Below are positions 18,578 to 26,640 of a stretch of DNA of 64,000 nt, one piece after another (the first letter of the stretch is position 1; the number at the start of each line of letters is the position of its first letter). The position numbers and the translations under genes were made by a program. This DNA comes from CBIFVZ01 sp966185765 (GTDB lineage: Bacteria > Pseudomonadota > Gammaproteobacteria > Enterobacterales > Enterobacteriaceae). The DNA lies in NCBI GenBank assembly GCA_966185765.1, contig CBIFVZ010000002.1:1-64000 (forward strand), given 5' to 3'. A model generated the notes under the pieces. It saw only the letters and a program-made list of their open reading frames with translations, ran no database searches and was not told the DNA's origin.

Positions 18578-19036
18578 TTACTCCTGGCAAATAAACCAGG
18601 GGCTGGAAATGCCGCGCATTAACAAGCCGTTATTCCCCACGCGCTGAACTTCCATGCTGAAACGTGGCGTATAAATCATTGACATTAAATTCTCAGGTGC
18701 CCGATCGAGAACATTTTTAATTTCGACCTGACGAATAGTGACATCATAGAGCCGATTTGCACGATGATAGGTCCAGAAAAAAGCCACCTTACGATTCACT
18801 ATCCACTTCTGGTCGTCATCACCCAGCAGCACACCGTAAAGATTCACGAATCCTTCCCCGTTGTTCATCATAAACAGGGTTGCTGAGGCATCCAGCGTAA
18901 CCTGCGTGTGGGGGTTATTGACGGTCTGTCGCAACTCCGCCTCACAACGCAAGACCAGCTCTTCTGGTGCACGTGCAAACAGCCAGCCTGCGCCGCCCAG
19001 CACCAGCACTATCAATGCTGCATAGAGATACTTCAT
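18578..19036 (-). CDS. FidL-like membrane protein, copy 2
   Basis: The 152-residue protein has an N-terminal membrane anchor (YLYAALIVLVLGGAGWLFAR) and a periplasmic domain bracketed by Cys in LRCEAEL and the terminal WFICQE. These match the first copy at 8605-9081. Its ATG overlaps the MarT-like stop by four bases (ATGA). It is the presumed partner of the MarT-like regulator encoded immediately upstream. Confidence 0.8.
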   Translation of the reverse strand: MKYLYAALIVLVLGGAGWLFARAPEELVLRCEAELRQTVNNPHTQVTLDASATLFMMNNGEGFVNLYGVLLGDDDQKWIVNRKVAFFWTYHRANRLYDVTIRQVEIKNVLDRAPENLMSMIYTPRFSMEVQRVGNNGLLMRGISSPWFICQE

Positions 19037-19863
19037 CTTTCGCCCCAGGACTGCTGTTTTACGTTTTCACAGCGGCTGTAGCGTCGGTCTGCTTCACGCA
19101 AACACCAGGAAACAAAAGCCATATGTCGACTGTGATTGGCATCATTACCGTAGCCAACGAATACGTCTATTGGCTGGCTGTTACAATCCAGGGACACGTC
19201 CAGTTTGGTAAGAACGTCACGCTCCTGACCTGCAGCGAGTTTACTCCCTGGCAGAGCATAAAAGTGGCACTTGCCCTTTGACGGCAATGGCAGCAGTGTT
19301 ACCTCCGGGAAGCGCTGATGCTGAAAAAACGAGTAGCCCCAAAATCCCATTAATAACGCCACGCCCAATACCAGTCCCAGCGTCAGGCATTGCGCATGGC
19401 GGTTGCGCAACAAGGGCTTTGTTGCGCACGTCTGCGACTCAGGTAGCGGCTCCAGCGCCACAGGCTCTTCTGCTGGCACCATCTCATAGCGCACGGGCGT
19501 ACAGGGCGATGGCGTATCATCTGTCTCGCTAATCAGCCTGACTTCTGCATTAAAAACCACACCTTGTTTTGGCAGCGTAGTAATAATATTGGCTTCAGGG
19601 TCAAGTGCCGCAATTTGTTTGCGCAATATACTCAAATAATTATTTAAGTTACTGTTGGATGCACGAAAACCGTAAGCTTCCCAGACATTATGCAAAATAT
19701 CTTCACGACAAAGTAAGGTGCCATTATTTTTAATGAGTTCGCTAAGCAACCTCACTGCCGGACATGGCAATTGCAATGTGTTTTCTGGTTCGCCATTCAA
19801 TGACAACGTTTGCGCTGACTCGTCAAAAAATAGCGCATCATTAATAATATAAACTCGTTTCAT
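19033..19863 (-). CDS. MarT/CadC/ToxR-like membrane-anchored transcriptional regulator, module copy 2
   Basis: I take ATG 19863 at the start of the winged helix (MKRVYIINDALFFDESAQTL), giving 276 residues; an upstream ATG at 19905 is possible. The winged helix is followed by recognition-helix-type SNSNLNNYLSILRKQIAALD and a wing with TTLPKQGVVFN. One membrane span follows (LTLGLVLGVALLMGFWGYSF). The periplasmic domain holds four Cys (KGKCHFY, LDCNSQ, VSWCLRE and YSRCENV). It is paralogous to the regulator at 7843-8601. It is divergent from the EAL gene across a 329-nt AT-rich region, so one or both may be targets. Confidence 0.85.
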   Translation of the reverse strand: MKRVYIINDALFFDESAQTLSLNGEPENTLQLPCPAVRLLSELIKNNGTLLCREDILHNVWEAYGFRASNSNLNNYLSILRKQIAALDPEANIITTLPKQGVVFNAEVRLISETDDTPSPCTPVRYEMVPAEEPVALEPLPESQTCATKPLLRNRHAQCLTLGLVLGVALLMGFWGYSFFQHQRFPEVTLLPLPSKGKCHFYALPGSKLAAGQERDVLTKLDVSLDCNSQPIDVFVGYGNDANHSRHMAFVSWCLREADRRYSRCENVKQQSWGER

Positions 19864-20192
19864 TGTCTCAATGTTTTCTGGCGGATATATAACTCCAGAT
19901 GTCAAAAAGGCAATAAACCCTGTGGAGCGATTATTTTATTGCCGGATGTCAGGTTGATAATTTTACCGCGCCCGCAAAGCCAAAACCACCGCTCAAACCA
20001 GATATAAAAACTAATTTACGCTAAAAAACCAGAACAAAAAACTATAAATGATTGCTCAAAACATGTAACTACCTACTAATCACGCACGCAATTAAAATTA
20101 AATACGAAAACAGTAAGTACATTCACATCCCTTCATGAATGCGTGCCTGCCATGTTGTTATTCAGGAAGCACTCTATTTTAAGGATATTATA
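19864..20192. other. AT-rich divergent promoter region between MarT-like and EAL genes
   Basis: Positions about 20000-20130 are rich in A/T with repeated AAAA and TTAA runs, typical of a silenced regulatory region. No gene or clear palindrome is seen. The frame upstream of the EAL gene (from 20139) is open but lacks a ribosome binding site. Confidence 0.5.
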
Positions 20193-20840
20193 ATGAATGG
20201 CATTAAAACCATCCGCCTGCAACCAATTATACTTTTGCATAACGCTCAAAAATATGGTTATGAAGTATTATCTGAAATACCTGATTCAACTGATTACGCA
20301 CAGTGGTTTCAGGCACTTGATTCTCAAGATCTTGTTAATATCTGGCAGTGGCAATTTAACCATCTTGCCTCACTGTTTGAAGAAAAGAAGATGTTCCTCA
20401 ATTTAACCATCGCCGCACTGTCTGAGCAGGAGCTGGTAAAAAAACTGTTGCCTCAGGCACGGCACAGTATGCTCGAATTGCAGGATCCGGAAAACCTTGC
20501 GTGTCTGAACGAGCATGATATGACGCGTTTACGCGATGGGTTACGTACCCTGCGCCAGGGCGGTGTGAGCTTGTGGCTGGATGATTATCGCCCGCAATAT
20601 GATGAGGAATTGTCGCGACTGGGTTGGTTTTTCGATGGTGTCAAAATTGACCACGAAGAGTTTCACCTTTGCCGCCGCTCACCACTGGCCCTCGCCGATA
20701 CCGTACGCCTGGCTCGTCAGTTCGGCGCAGTTATCCTGGTTGAAGGCATCGAAAACAAAGAAGACTATGTGACGGCACAGCTGTCTAAAGCGAATCTGGG
20801 ACAGGGATATTTGTGGCCGGAAGTACGTATCTCTGCCTGA
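20193..20840 (+). CDS. EAL-domain protein, putative cyclic-di-GMP phosphodiesterase
   Basis: The start ATG 20193 has AAGGA seven bases upstream; the product is 215 residues, a stand-alone EAL domain. The signature residues can be followed in order: EVL in place of EAL (YGYEVLSE), Asn in FLNLT, Glu in MLELQD, Asp-Asp in SLWLDDYRP, Lys in VKIDHEEF, Glu in VEGIENKEDY and Gln in GQGYLWPE. Because the metal- and base-binding residues appear intact, catalysis is plausible despite the variant motif. It sits between the MarT/FidL/LuxR module and a fimbrial operon, as MrkJ does beside mrk fimbriae, which suggests c-di-GMP-linked control of adhesion. A terminator hairpin follows. Confidence 0.85.
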   Translation: MNGIKTIRLQPIILLHNAQKYGYEVLSEIPDSTDYAQWFQALDSQDLVNIWQWQFNHLASLFEEKKMFLNLTIAALSEQELVKKLLPQARHSMLELQDPENLACLNEHDMTRLRDGLRTLRQGGVSLWLDDYRPQYDEELSRLGWFFDGVKIDHEEFHLCRRSPLALADTVRLARQFGAVILVEGIENKEDYVTAQLSKANLGQGYLWPEVRISA

Positions 20841-20864
20841 GCCAAAGTGCTAACCCTATATAAA

Positions 20865-20890
20865 AAAGGACGCCCTGAGTGGCGTCCTTT
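20865..20890 (+). terminator. Terminator after EAL gene, first of a flanking pair
   Basis: AAAGGACGCC-CTGAGT-GGCGTCCTTT forms a perfect 10-bp stem ending in a T run, 25 nt after the EAL stop. Almost the same sequence recurs at 21032-21059, so the structured repeat between them is bracketed by near-identical terminators. Confidence 0.8.
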
Positions 20891-20893
20891 CCA

Positions 20894-21032
20894 ATTGCTG
20901 ACAAAGAAGGAAAAAACGGGGTTTTTCCTTCTTTGTGATTAGCAGATGAAAATCAATGAATTGATTTTCCTTATTTTTTATTGGGTGTCATTCACCCTGT
21001 CTGAGACAGGATGAGGTAAGGCATCAGTCTCA
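20894..21032. repeat. Structured intergenic repeat, copy A (139 bp)
   Basis: The sequence from ATTGCTGACAAAGAAGG to GGCATCAGTCTCA is found again at 58536-58672 with roughly 15 differences by eye. It contains three successive hairpins: ACAAAGAAGGAAAAA with its complement TTTTTCCTTCTTTGT, then GAAAATCAAT/ATTGATTTTC, then CCTGTCTGAGACAGG. Both copies sit just after a plus-strand gene and next to GGCGTC-type hairpins. It is not ERIC, REP or BOX as far as I can judge. It may be a non-autonomous mobile repeat or an RNA-processing/terminator cassette. Confidence 0.8.
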
Positions 21033-21059
21033 AAGGACGCCCTGAATGGCGTCCTTTTT
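21032..21059. terminator. Second terminator hairpin flanking repeat copy A
   Basis: AAAGGACGCC-CTGAAT-GGCGTCCTTTTT differs from the hairpin at 20865 by a single loop base and a longer T run. It lies between the convergent EAL gene and fimbrial adhesin gene and should stop transcripts from both sides. Confidence 0.8.
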
Positions 21060-21098
21060 GCTTCTGTATCTGGCACAAAAGGGTTGCGAGAATACGCT

Positions 21099-22286
21099 TT
21101 AATCGTAGCCGAACATCACCTGAGCGGTCGCGACGATATGTCCCGTAGATAACGACTTTCTGTCAAATACCTGATAATACGCTACCAGCGGAATATTGTA
21201 GCGCCCTTCAGTTGGGCTATGGCTTTGTATTGTCAGTAGCGGCGTCGCACCATTTTGTGGTCCGATGCCGTTAGCAATAATGACCCGTTCACCGTTAGGT
21301 TTACGTAATGATACGCCCACGCCTTCTTCGTCAGAGTCATCGTTTATCATGATCTCTCCGGTATCGTCATCACCCACCACGTCGTTACTGGCAATCCAGG
21401 CAGTAATGGAACGGGTTGCGGTTCTGGAGTTGACCGGGTTACGGCAGATGACAGGCAAAGTAAACGCCTTTTCTCCCCCTTGCCCTCTGGTATTACTCTT
21501 CAGTGCCGCAAGCGTAATCGGTGGCATCATGACGGTAACATCATGCGCTAACGAACATGTTGTCTGGTTCGGTGAGAACTGCACACTCAATGTTTCAAAT
21601 GCCACATAATGTTTGGTGTTCCAGCCGCTGGCAGGCGTATCACTTATCATCGCCGCCCACGCTTCTTCTCCATAGGTCTGCTTTGAGCTGCCGCTACCAT
21701 AGGTATAGTCCGCGCCGCCGTCGCCACTCATGACTATTGGCACCATGCTGGCAATACCGTTGTACACCACTTTTGAGCGTGACTGCGCCTCTGCGCCCGG
21801 CGCCTCCTCCAGCAACTCTGCTCGCAGTTTATAATGCGTCTGATAATTACCAAGACGGAAAACATTATTCAGATAGCCACCTTTCACACGCAGCTTCTCC
21901 GGCCCTGTTATCGTAATGTCAAACCTGACCCAGTAATTACTGTCGGTGCTGGTGTCGACAAAATTGATGTAAAGTGGACCGCCGTTAAACGCCGAAAATA
22001 AATAGACGTTGTTCCCTGTACCATAACAGGTCATTTTACCCGTCCAGCTGGTACTCCAGGTGCGCTCAATAACGTTTTTAGTCATAAACGCCGTAGAAAG
22101 CTCCAGCGATTTCCTCGATTCCTGAACGCGTTTTCTCTTCCACAAAGGGTTATAAGGGCGACACGAGTCAGAGCGCAGCTGCCCGTCCTCTTCAACCTCC
22201 TGAATATCCGGTATCGCCTGTGACGCGCCCAGCGCAGGCCCCAGCCCGGCTATCATCATCATGACTATCAGTAATAGCTTTTTCAT
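21099..22286 (-). CDS. Fimbrial tip adhesin-like protein
   Basis: The 395-residue exported protein has a signal peptide (MKKLLLIVMMMIAGLGPALG, cut near GAS-QA). It has a large N-terminal region with a Trp/Tyr-rich beta pattern, and a C-terminal pilin-like module ending in the alternating strand HIVATAQVMFGYD used for donor-strand exchange. It is the last gene of the pilin-chaperone-usher-adhesin operon, the order seen in yehDCBA-type loci, and starts two bases after the usher stop. It probably caps the fibre and binds a receptor; the ligand is unknown. Confidence 0.82.
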   Translation of the reverse strand: MKKLLLIVMMMIAGLGPALGASQAIPDIQEVEEDGQLRSDSCRPYNPLWKRKRVQESRKSLELSTAFMTKNVIERTWSTSWTGKMTCYGTGNNVYLFSAFNGGPLYINFVDTSTDSNYWVRFDITITGPEKLRVKGGYLNNVFRLGNYQTHYKLRAELLEEAPGAEAQSRSKVVYNGIASMVPIVMSGDGGADYTYGSGSSKQTYGEEAWAAMISDTPASGWNTKHYVAFETLSVQFSPNQTTCSLAHDVTVMMPPITLAALKSNTRGQGGEKAFTLPVICRNPVNSRTATRSITAWIASNDVVGDDDTGEIMINDDSDEEGVGVSLRKPNGERVIIANGIGPQNGATPLLTIQSHSPTEGRYNIPLVAYYQVFDRKSLSTGHIVATAQVMFGYD

Positions 22287-22288
22287 TT

Positions 22289-24751
22289 TTATTTACCTGT
22301 GTTACCCAATGGGCGGCAAACATTCACGCCACGGGTTGACGGTTTGGCAACCTGGCAACGCTGTTTTTTATCCACAATCAATACCGGCGGTGGTGCATCG
22401 GCCTTCACAAAGGCCTGACTGCCCTGCCCCACAAAACCCAGTTCTTCGCCTTTTGCGTTATAAATCGGTGAGCCGAACCCAAGCGGCGTGCCGTCAACGC
22501 GTTGCAGGTCATAAATGAACAACCGGCGTGTGTCTGTTCGGTAGGAAACTCGTGAAATGCTGCCTGCGTAAGGCGCAACGTGGGCGATATTGCCCAGTAC
22601 CTCAGCGTTATCTGCACGTGTCCCGTCCTGTTCCAGGTAGTAATCATTCATACGGTAAGCCACCGCACCCGATACCAGTGCCTGCCCGCGACGATTGGTT
22701 CGGGTTTCATCACTGCTGTTCACGCGTGCGCCTTCCACACCGGGCGCGTCGATGATGACAAAATTATCGCCTGTTTCCGGACTTGCCAGCACACCGCCAC
22801 GCCAGGCCAGTACGCTACCAGTTGCCCCGGCACTGGCCTGACGGTAATCGCTGGCCTCAGTCACGCCGAGGTTCAGATGTGCGTACTGCGTTTTCCAGCT
22901 GGTATACAAATCGGCTGAACGCGTGTGGTAATTGTTGTCGTGTGCCAGCTCCAGGCTGTAGTCCACCAGACTGGTTGAACTGCTTAATCCCACGCCGGAC
23001 GAGGCATATTTGCCATCTTTAAAGTGACTGCGGGCGTGAATGCTTGCAGGTCGGTCAAATACGGACAGCGGTAGTGTGAGTGTGAAATTTAACGTGTCTT
23101 CGCTGCGACGCGTGGCATTACTGCCGCTCCCGTTAGTAAACTCACTACGCCCCACTGAGGCGGTATAAAACATTGACCGAAAGCTGTTGCTGTAACCCAG
23201 CGAATACTGGCGTGTATCCGGGCGGCCATCGCGATATTGACGCCACCAGGCATCAACGCTCAGGCGCCCTAAACTGTCACCCAGCGGTTGGCTCAACGAC
23301 AGACTGAAAGCCTGCCTGCTGCTGCGAGTGCTGCGCGGCAGCACATCCTGTTGAGCGTGGTCCAGAATATAATCCTGAAACGTAGCGTAATCGCGGGTTC
23401 GGTAGTACCAGGAGGCCAGCGTAATGTTGGTACGCGTGGGCAAGTATTTACTCCAGGCAACAGAATACTTTTCACCGCTGCGCTGCGTGTTGTTGAGCTT
23501 GTAGCGTGACTGTTCAACGTTCGCACTCACCGAGCCGAAAGTCGGAATGGAGAACGCGCTGCCCACCAGCAATGACTGGTAGTCTTTTGACAACGTAGTA
23601 CCGCTAAACAGCGTCCAGTAGTTATTAATCCCACGGCTGTAGTCGCCCTGGAAAAATGCCGTATTATCTTTAATACCACGCAGGCGTACCCGGCCCACGT
23701 TAAGCATAAAGTCGTCTGTACCGGGGCGTAGCATGCTCGACATCGTGGCAAACGGCACGGTAAAGACTTCTGCATTGCCAGGGCTATAGCGCACTTCCAC
23801 TTCCAGCTCTTTACGTGAGCCGGTCGGCATCAGGTCACGGATAGCAAACGGTCCCGGCGGCACAGAAATCTGCGATATCACGCGATTATCCTGACGTACG
23901 GTTACCACTGCGCTGGCCATTGCTGTCCCGCGAATGATCGGCATGTAGGTCTGATCTTTATCCGGCAGCATCTGTTTGTCTTTTACCAGACGCACGCCGC
24001 GAAATGAGATATTGTCAAAATAGTCAGAACTGCTGTACATATCGCCGAAGCTGACGCGAGAGGTCAGCGCAACAATCGGGCGCTCAACGTAACGCGAGGA
24101 CGTATCCCACCTGCTTTTACTGTGGCTATCGCGCTGTAGCGTGGAGTTATCAATAAAATGCCAGCCCCAGAGGTTCAGGCCACTGTTAAGCCCCAAAAAC
24201 ACGCTGTCATTACGCGAGCCGCCTGGACCTTTTTCATTCATCGTCCAGGCGTTAACGTTATAGCTGGTATACAAACCGTTGACACCGCGCTCCCAACGCT
24301 CCGGTGCGACCCAGTTTCTGTCGTTACGCATTACCCAGGCCTGAGGGATAAGTAAATCAAGACGCATATCGCCCGTATTTAACTTATAACTCCCGCCGTG
24401 CAGTATCTCACTGATGTCAATTTCTTCATCGTCACGGTATTTTTTAAGCGCATCCAGCCCGGAAATACCCAACTGCAACGCTTCACGCTTTTTAATTCTC
24501 AGAGAGGGATCGCTTTCATCGCCGGTGTGGATGGCAAACTTCCCTTTCCATTCGTCGTCAATATAAATATCCATTTCATAGACACCGGGCGCCACAACAA
24601 TGGCTTTATTATCCCAGTCCATATCGGCGGATTGCCCTATCAGCAGGCTGCTATTGAAGCTTTCCGCGCCACCCTGTAGTGGCCAGAGCGCAAGTGTAAT
24701 AGCATTCAGCAAAATTGCTTTTTTTATTCTCCCGGCGATTACAGTTTTCAC
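22289..24751 (-). CDS. Outer-membrane fimbrial usher
   Basis: The 820-residue usher has a signal peptide and N-terminal chaperone-binding domain (VYEMDIYIDDEWKGKFAIHT). The 24-strand barrel region has typical motifs (VPPGPFAIRDLMPTGSRKEL; PYAG-type and NRRGQALVSGAVAYRMNDYY in the C-terminal part). C-terminal domains end with KKQRCQVAKPSTRGVNVC. The chaperone gene precedes it by 28 nt and the adhesin follows two bases later. It secretes and assembles fimbrial subunits across the outer membrane. Similarity looks closest to Yeh-type ushers, but I cannot assign the clade without alignment. Confidence 0.93.
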   Translation of the reverse strand: MKTVIAGRIKKAILLNAITLALWPLQGGAESFNSSLLIGQSADMDWDNKAIVVAPGVYEMDIYIDDEWKGKFAIHTGDESDPSLRIKKREALQLGISGLDALKKYRDDEEIDISEILHGGSYKLNTGDMRLDLLIPQAWVMRNDRNWVAPERWERGVNGLYTSYNVNAWTMNEKGPGGSRNDSVFLGLNSGLNLWGWHFIDNSTLQRDSHSKSRWDTSSRYVERPIVALTSRVSFGDMYSSSDYFDNISFRGVRLVKDKQMLPDKDQTYMPIIRGTAMASAVVTVRQDNRVISQISVPPGPFAIRDLMPTGSRKELEVEVRYSPGNAEVFTVPFATMSSMLRPGTDDFMLNVGRVRLRGIKDNTAFFQGDYSRGINNYWTLFSGTTLSKDYQSLLVGSAFSIPTFGSVSANVEQSRYKLNNTQRSGEKYSVAWSKYLPTRTNITLASWYYRTRDYATFQDYILDHAQQDVLPRSTRSSRQAFSLSLSQPLGDSLGRLSVDAWWRQYRDGRPDTRQYSLGYSNSFRSMFYTASVGRSEFTNGSGSNATRRSEDTLNFTLTLPLSVFDRPASIHARSHFKDGKYASSGVGLSSSTSLVDYSLELAHDNNYHTRSADLYTSWKTQYAHLNLGVTEASDYRQASAGATGSVLAWRGGVLASPETGDNFVIIDAPGVEGARVNSSDETRTNRRGQALVSGAVAYRMNDYYLEQDGTRADNAEVLGNIAHVAPYAGSISRVSYRTDTRRLFIYDLQRVDGTPLGFGSPIYNAKGEELGFVGQGSQAFVKADAPPPVLIVDKKQRCQVAKPSTRGVNVCRPLGNTGK

Positions 24752-24779
24752 ATCAACTCCTGTTTTTTACACAGCGCAG

Positions 24780-25493
24780 TTATTCGCCTGTCATCACAAA
24801 GCGGTGACTACCAAAATCATCAATGCGTGAAAGACGGAACTTACCGGCATTACCTGGCGATTTATCGAGAGGGTGACAGCTAAATGGCGCAATAAAGGCT
24901 GTCTCATTAAGCAGACTGCTGGTAAACGGCGCTTTCAAATTTTCACCATGAAATGGCGCAATATTCACGACGGTAACGTAATACGCCGAGGCATTATTAA
25001 TGCACGCTCTGGTGCCGTCTTTTTTCACCGACAGCTGGCTATCAATAATTTTTTCACCACCGTTAAGCCCTTCGGGACGGTAAAAAAGCTTGATGCGGCT
25101 ACGTAACGCCACCTGTAAATAGTTAGTGCCTGCTTCGCCAGCAGGAATAGGTGGCACATCTAACACATTTAGCCAGTACACCGACTCACGGTCTTTTGGC
25201 AGTGCAGAGGTATCCTGTTTCGCCAGGCGTAACGCCTGCCCCGCATTGGCCTCAACCTTTGCAACCGCAGGTGTCAGGCTAAACGGCACACGGATTTTTT
25301 CCGGTGATTTTGCCGGGTCGCCATCGTCAATCCAGGCCTGAACCAGGTGAGTGGAGGTACTTTGATTGACAAGTTGAACATTAATAAACCCGGCATTTTC
25401 CGGATAAATAACGCGCGTGCTGTTGATAATGACGCTGGAAAATACAGAAAAGGAAGAAAACAGCGCGCAGAACCCAATTAAAGTTCGCAACAT
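24780..25493 (-). CDS. Periplasmic fimbrial chaperone (PapD family)
   Basis: The 237-residue protein has a signal peptide (FCALFSSFSVFSSV) and the PapD Ig-like fold. Its first domain shows INSTRVIYPENAGFINVQLV and the subunit-docking Arg in STRVIY. The conserved RESVYWLNVLDVPPIP and RSRIKLFYRPEGL motifs are present; its second domain ends in DDFGSHRFVMTGE. The pilin gene lies upstream beyond a strong hairpin terminator, so the chaperone is probably made in lower amount than pilin. Confidence 0.94.
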   Translation of the reverse strand: MLRTLIGFCALFSSFSVFSSVIINSTRVIYPENAGFINVQLVNQSTSTHLVQAWIDDGDPAKSPEKIRVPFSLTPAVAKVEANAGQALRLAKQDTSALPKDRESVYWLNVLDVPPIPAGEAGTNYLQVALRSRIKLFYRPEGLNGGEKIIDSQLSVKKDGTRACINNASAYYVTVVNIAPFHGENLKAPFTSSLLNETAFIAPFSCHPLDKSPGNAGKFRLSRIDDFGSHRFVMTGE

Positions 25494-25512
25494 AATAATC
25501 GTCTGATAAAGA

Positions 25513-25538
25513 GAAAAAAAAGGGGAGACAAGCTCCCC
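25513..25538 (-). terminator. Intercistronic terminator between pilin and chaperone genes
   Basis: Read on the minus strand, GGGGAG-CTTGT-CTCCCC is followed by a run of eight T. This is a canonical intrinsic terminator located 18 nt after the pilin stop and 20 nt before the chaperone start. It should let only part of transcription continue into chaperone, usher and adhesin, setting high pilin stoichiometry. Confidence 0.85.
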
Positions 25539-25555
25539 CAGGACGTTGTTAATAC

Positions 25556-26107
25556 TTACTCGTAGCTGAAGGTATATTGCGCAGCAGTGGTAATGTTACC
25601 GGAAGTAATATCTTTACCACCGTAGTTATAGTAGTTTGCGTAATAAGTCAGTTCGGTTTCAGTATCACCTGTAACTGCAGTATCGATAGCGGTGTTGAAA
25701 TCAATAATTGCAGACTTGTCTTTAGTAATGGTGATGCCCACGCCTTCAGACGTACCGGTATTGTTAACCATGTACTTCTCATCGTCAGAGATGTCGGCGC
25801 TACCGAAGGTAATCCGCAGCGTTTTGTCAGCTTTAGTGGCATTCTGCTTACAGCCAGAAACTTTCATGGTGAACGGCTTAGCATTTTTTGCTACCACACC
25901 CACAGCCTCACCCGCATCAGTGGTGGTGATAGGGTCCAGTGTTACGGTGAAGTCAGCACCGCTATTGGTAGTCACGTTACAGGTGGTGTCAGTGACGCTG
26001 CCGTAAAACGTGATGTTACCACCCGCTACGTCGCTAGAAGTGGTTTCTGCGATAGCAGAACCTGCAGTTGCCAGCACCATTGCCGCGAGAAGAGTTTTCT
26101 TAAACAT
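25556..26107 (-). CDS. Major fimbrial subunit (pilin)
   Basis: The 183-residue pilin has a signal peptide cut after AIA (MFKKTLLAAMVLATAGSAIA). Its first paired Cys is in GSVTDTTCNVTT and the second in MKVSGCKQNAT, the standard fimbrial disulfide. The C-terminal donor-strand-type ending is ITTAAQYTFSYE. It is first in the operon. Its upstream region is AT-rich with repeated AATCTTAAA boxes, suggesting dedicated regulation, possibly by the neighbouring MarT or LuxR proteins. Confidence 0.92.
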   Translation of the reverse strand: MFKKTLLAAMVLATAGSAIAETTSSDVAGGNITFYGSVTDTTCNVTTNSGADFTVTLDPITTTDAGEAVGVVAKNAKPFTMKVSGCKQNATKADKTLRITFGSADISDDEKYMVNNTGTSEGVGITITKDKSAIIDFNTAIDTAVTGDTETELTYYANYYNYGGKDITSGNITTAAQYTFSYE

Positions 26108-26521
26108 AAATTATGATCCTGTGTCTGAATGTTGTTACTTATTGGTCTATCTTCCGATGAGTTACCGCACACCGTGTGTGGCATCTCATACCCCGGAACT
26201 TTCTGTGACAATCCTCACACTCCAGACTCAGGCAGTAAACTTATGTTGAAAAACAGATTAATTATAGATTTTTAATCTTAAAAACGTGATTTAATTAGAT
26301 TTAAAATCTTAAATACAACATTTGAGCTACATGTTGCCATCAAGATTTTCCAGGGGTTGCTACTTAAGTCATGACAACTGAGGAGAAATGAGGGGGCAAT
26401 TAAGGCGTAATTCATTATTTCCTGACCTGTAAACCTCCGTCTTCGTCAGATATTCTCTTTATTTTTGAATAAAAAAACAGCAGCGCACTAATGAATAAGA
26501 GTTAACGTAAAATCGCTTCGC
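26108..26521. other. Regulatory region between the fimbrial operon and fdnGHI
   Basis: No gene is visible here. The half nearer the pilin gene is AT-rich, with the palindrome AGATTTAAAATCT at about 26297-26309 and two AATCTTAAA boxes. The half nearer fdnG leads into NarL- and FNR-type sites annotated separately. Confidence 0.5.
26274..26313. promoter_or_regulatory. Repeated AATCTTAAA boxes upstream of the pilin gene
   Basis: AATCTTAAA occurs at 26274-26282 and 26305-26313, 31 bases (about three helical turns) apart on the same face. The second copy overlaps the palindrome AGATTTAAAATCT. The block lies about 170-200 bases upstream of the pilin ATG. An activator or repressor site is likely in this position, but the protein is unknown. 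Confidence 0.4.
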
Positions 26522-26537
26522 TACTCAATTCTGAGTA
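26522..26537. promoter_or_regulatory. NarL/NarP 7-2-7 site upstream of fdnG
   Basis: TACTCAA-TT-CTGAGTA is two facing heptamers separated by two bases, the 7-2-7 geometry bound by NarL and NarP. It deviates from TACYYMT/AKRRGTA at one base per heptamer. E. coli fdnG is activated by nitrate through NarL from such sites upstream of an FNR box, which is the arrangement here. Confidence 0.6.
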
Positions 26538-26561
26538 AATTATCGCCTATTCCCTCTTCAT

Positions 26562-26575
26562 TTGATTTTGCGCAA
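26562..26575. promoter_or_regulatory. FNR-like site upstream of fdnG
   Basis: TTGATTTTGCGCAA matches the FNR consensus TTGAT-N4-ATCAA perfectly in the left half and at three of five bases in the right half. If it is centred at -41.5, transcription would start near 26610, about 30 bases before the fdnG ATG, with TATTTT near 26597 as a -10 element. Confidence 0.5.
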
Positions 26576-26640
26576 GACGCTACTGTCTCTGATTGCTATT
26601 TTCGCGAGCATGTAATGCCATAACTAAAAAAGAGGTAGCA

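Noticed and set aside
20894..21032. ERIC or BOX element
   Set aside because: Length and several hairpins looked suggestive, but the sequence does not contain the ERIC core or BOX pattern as I know them.
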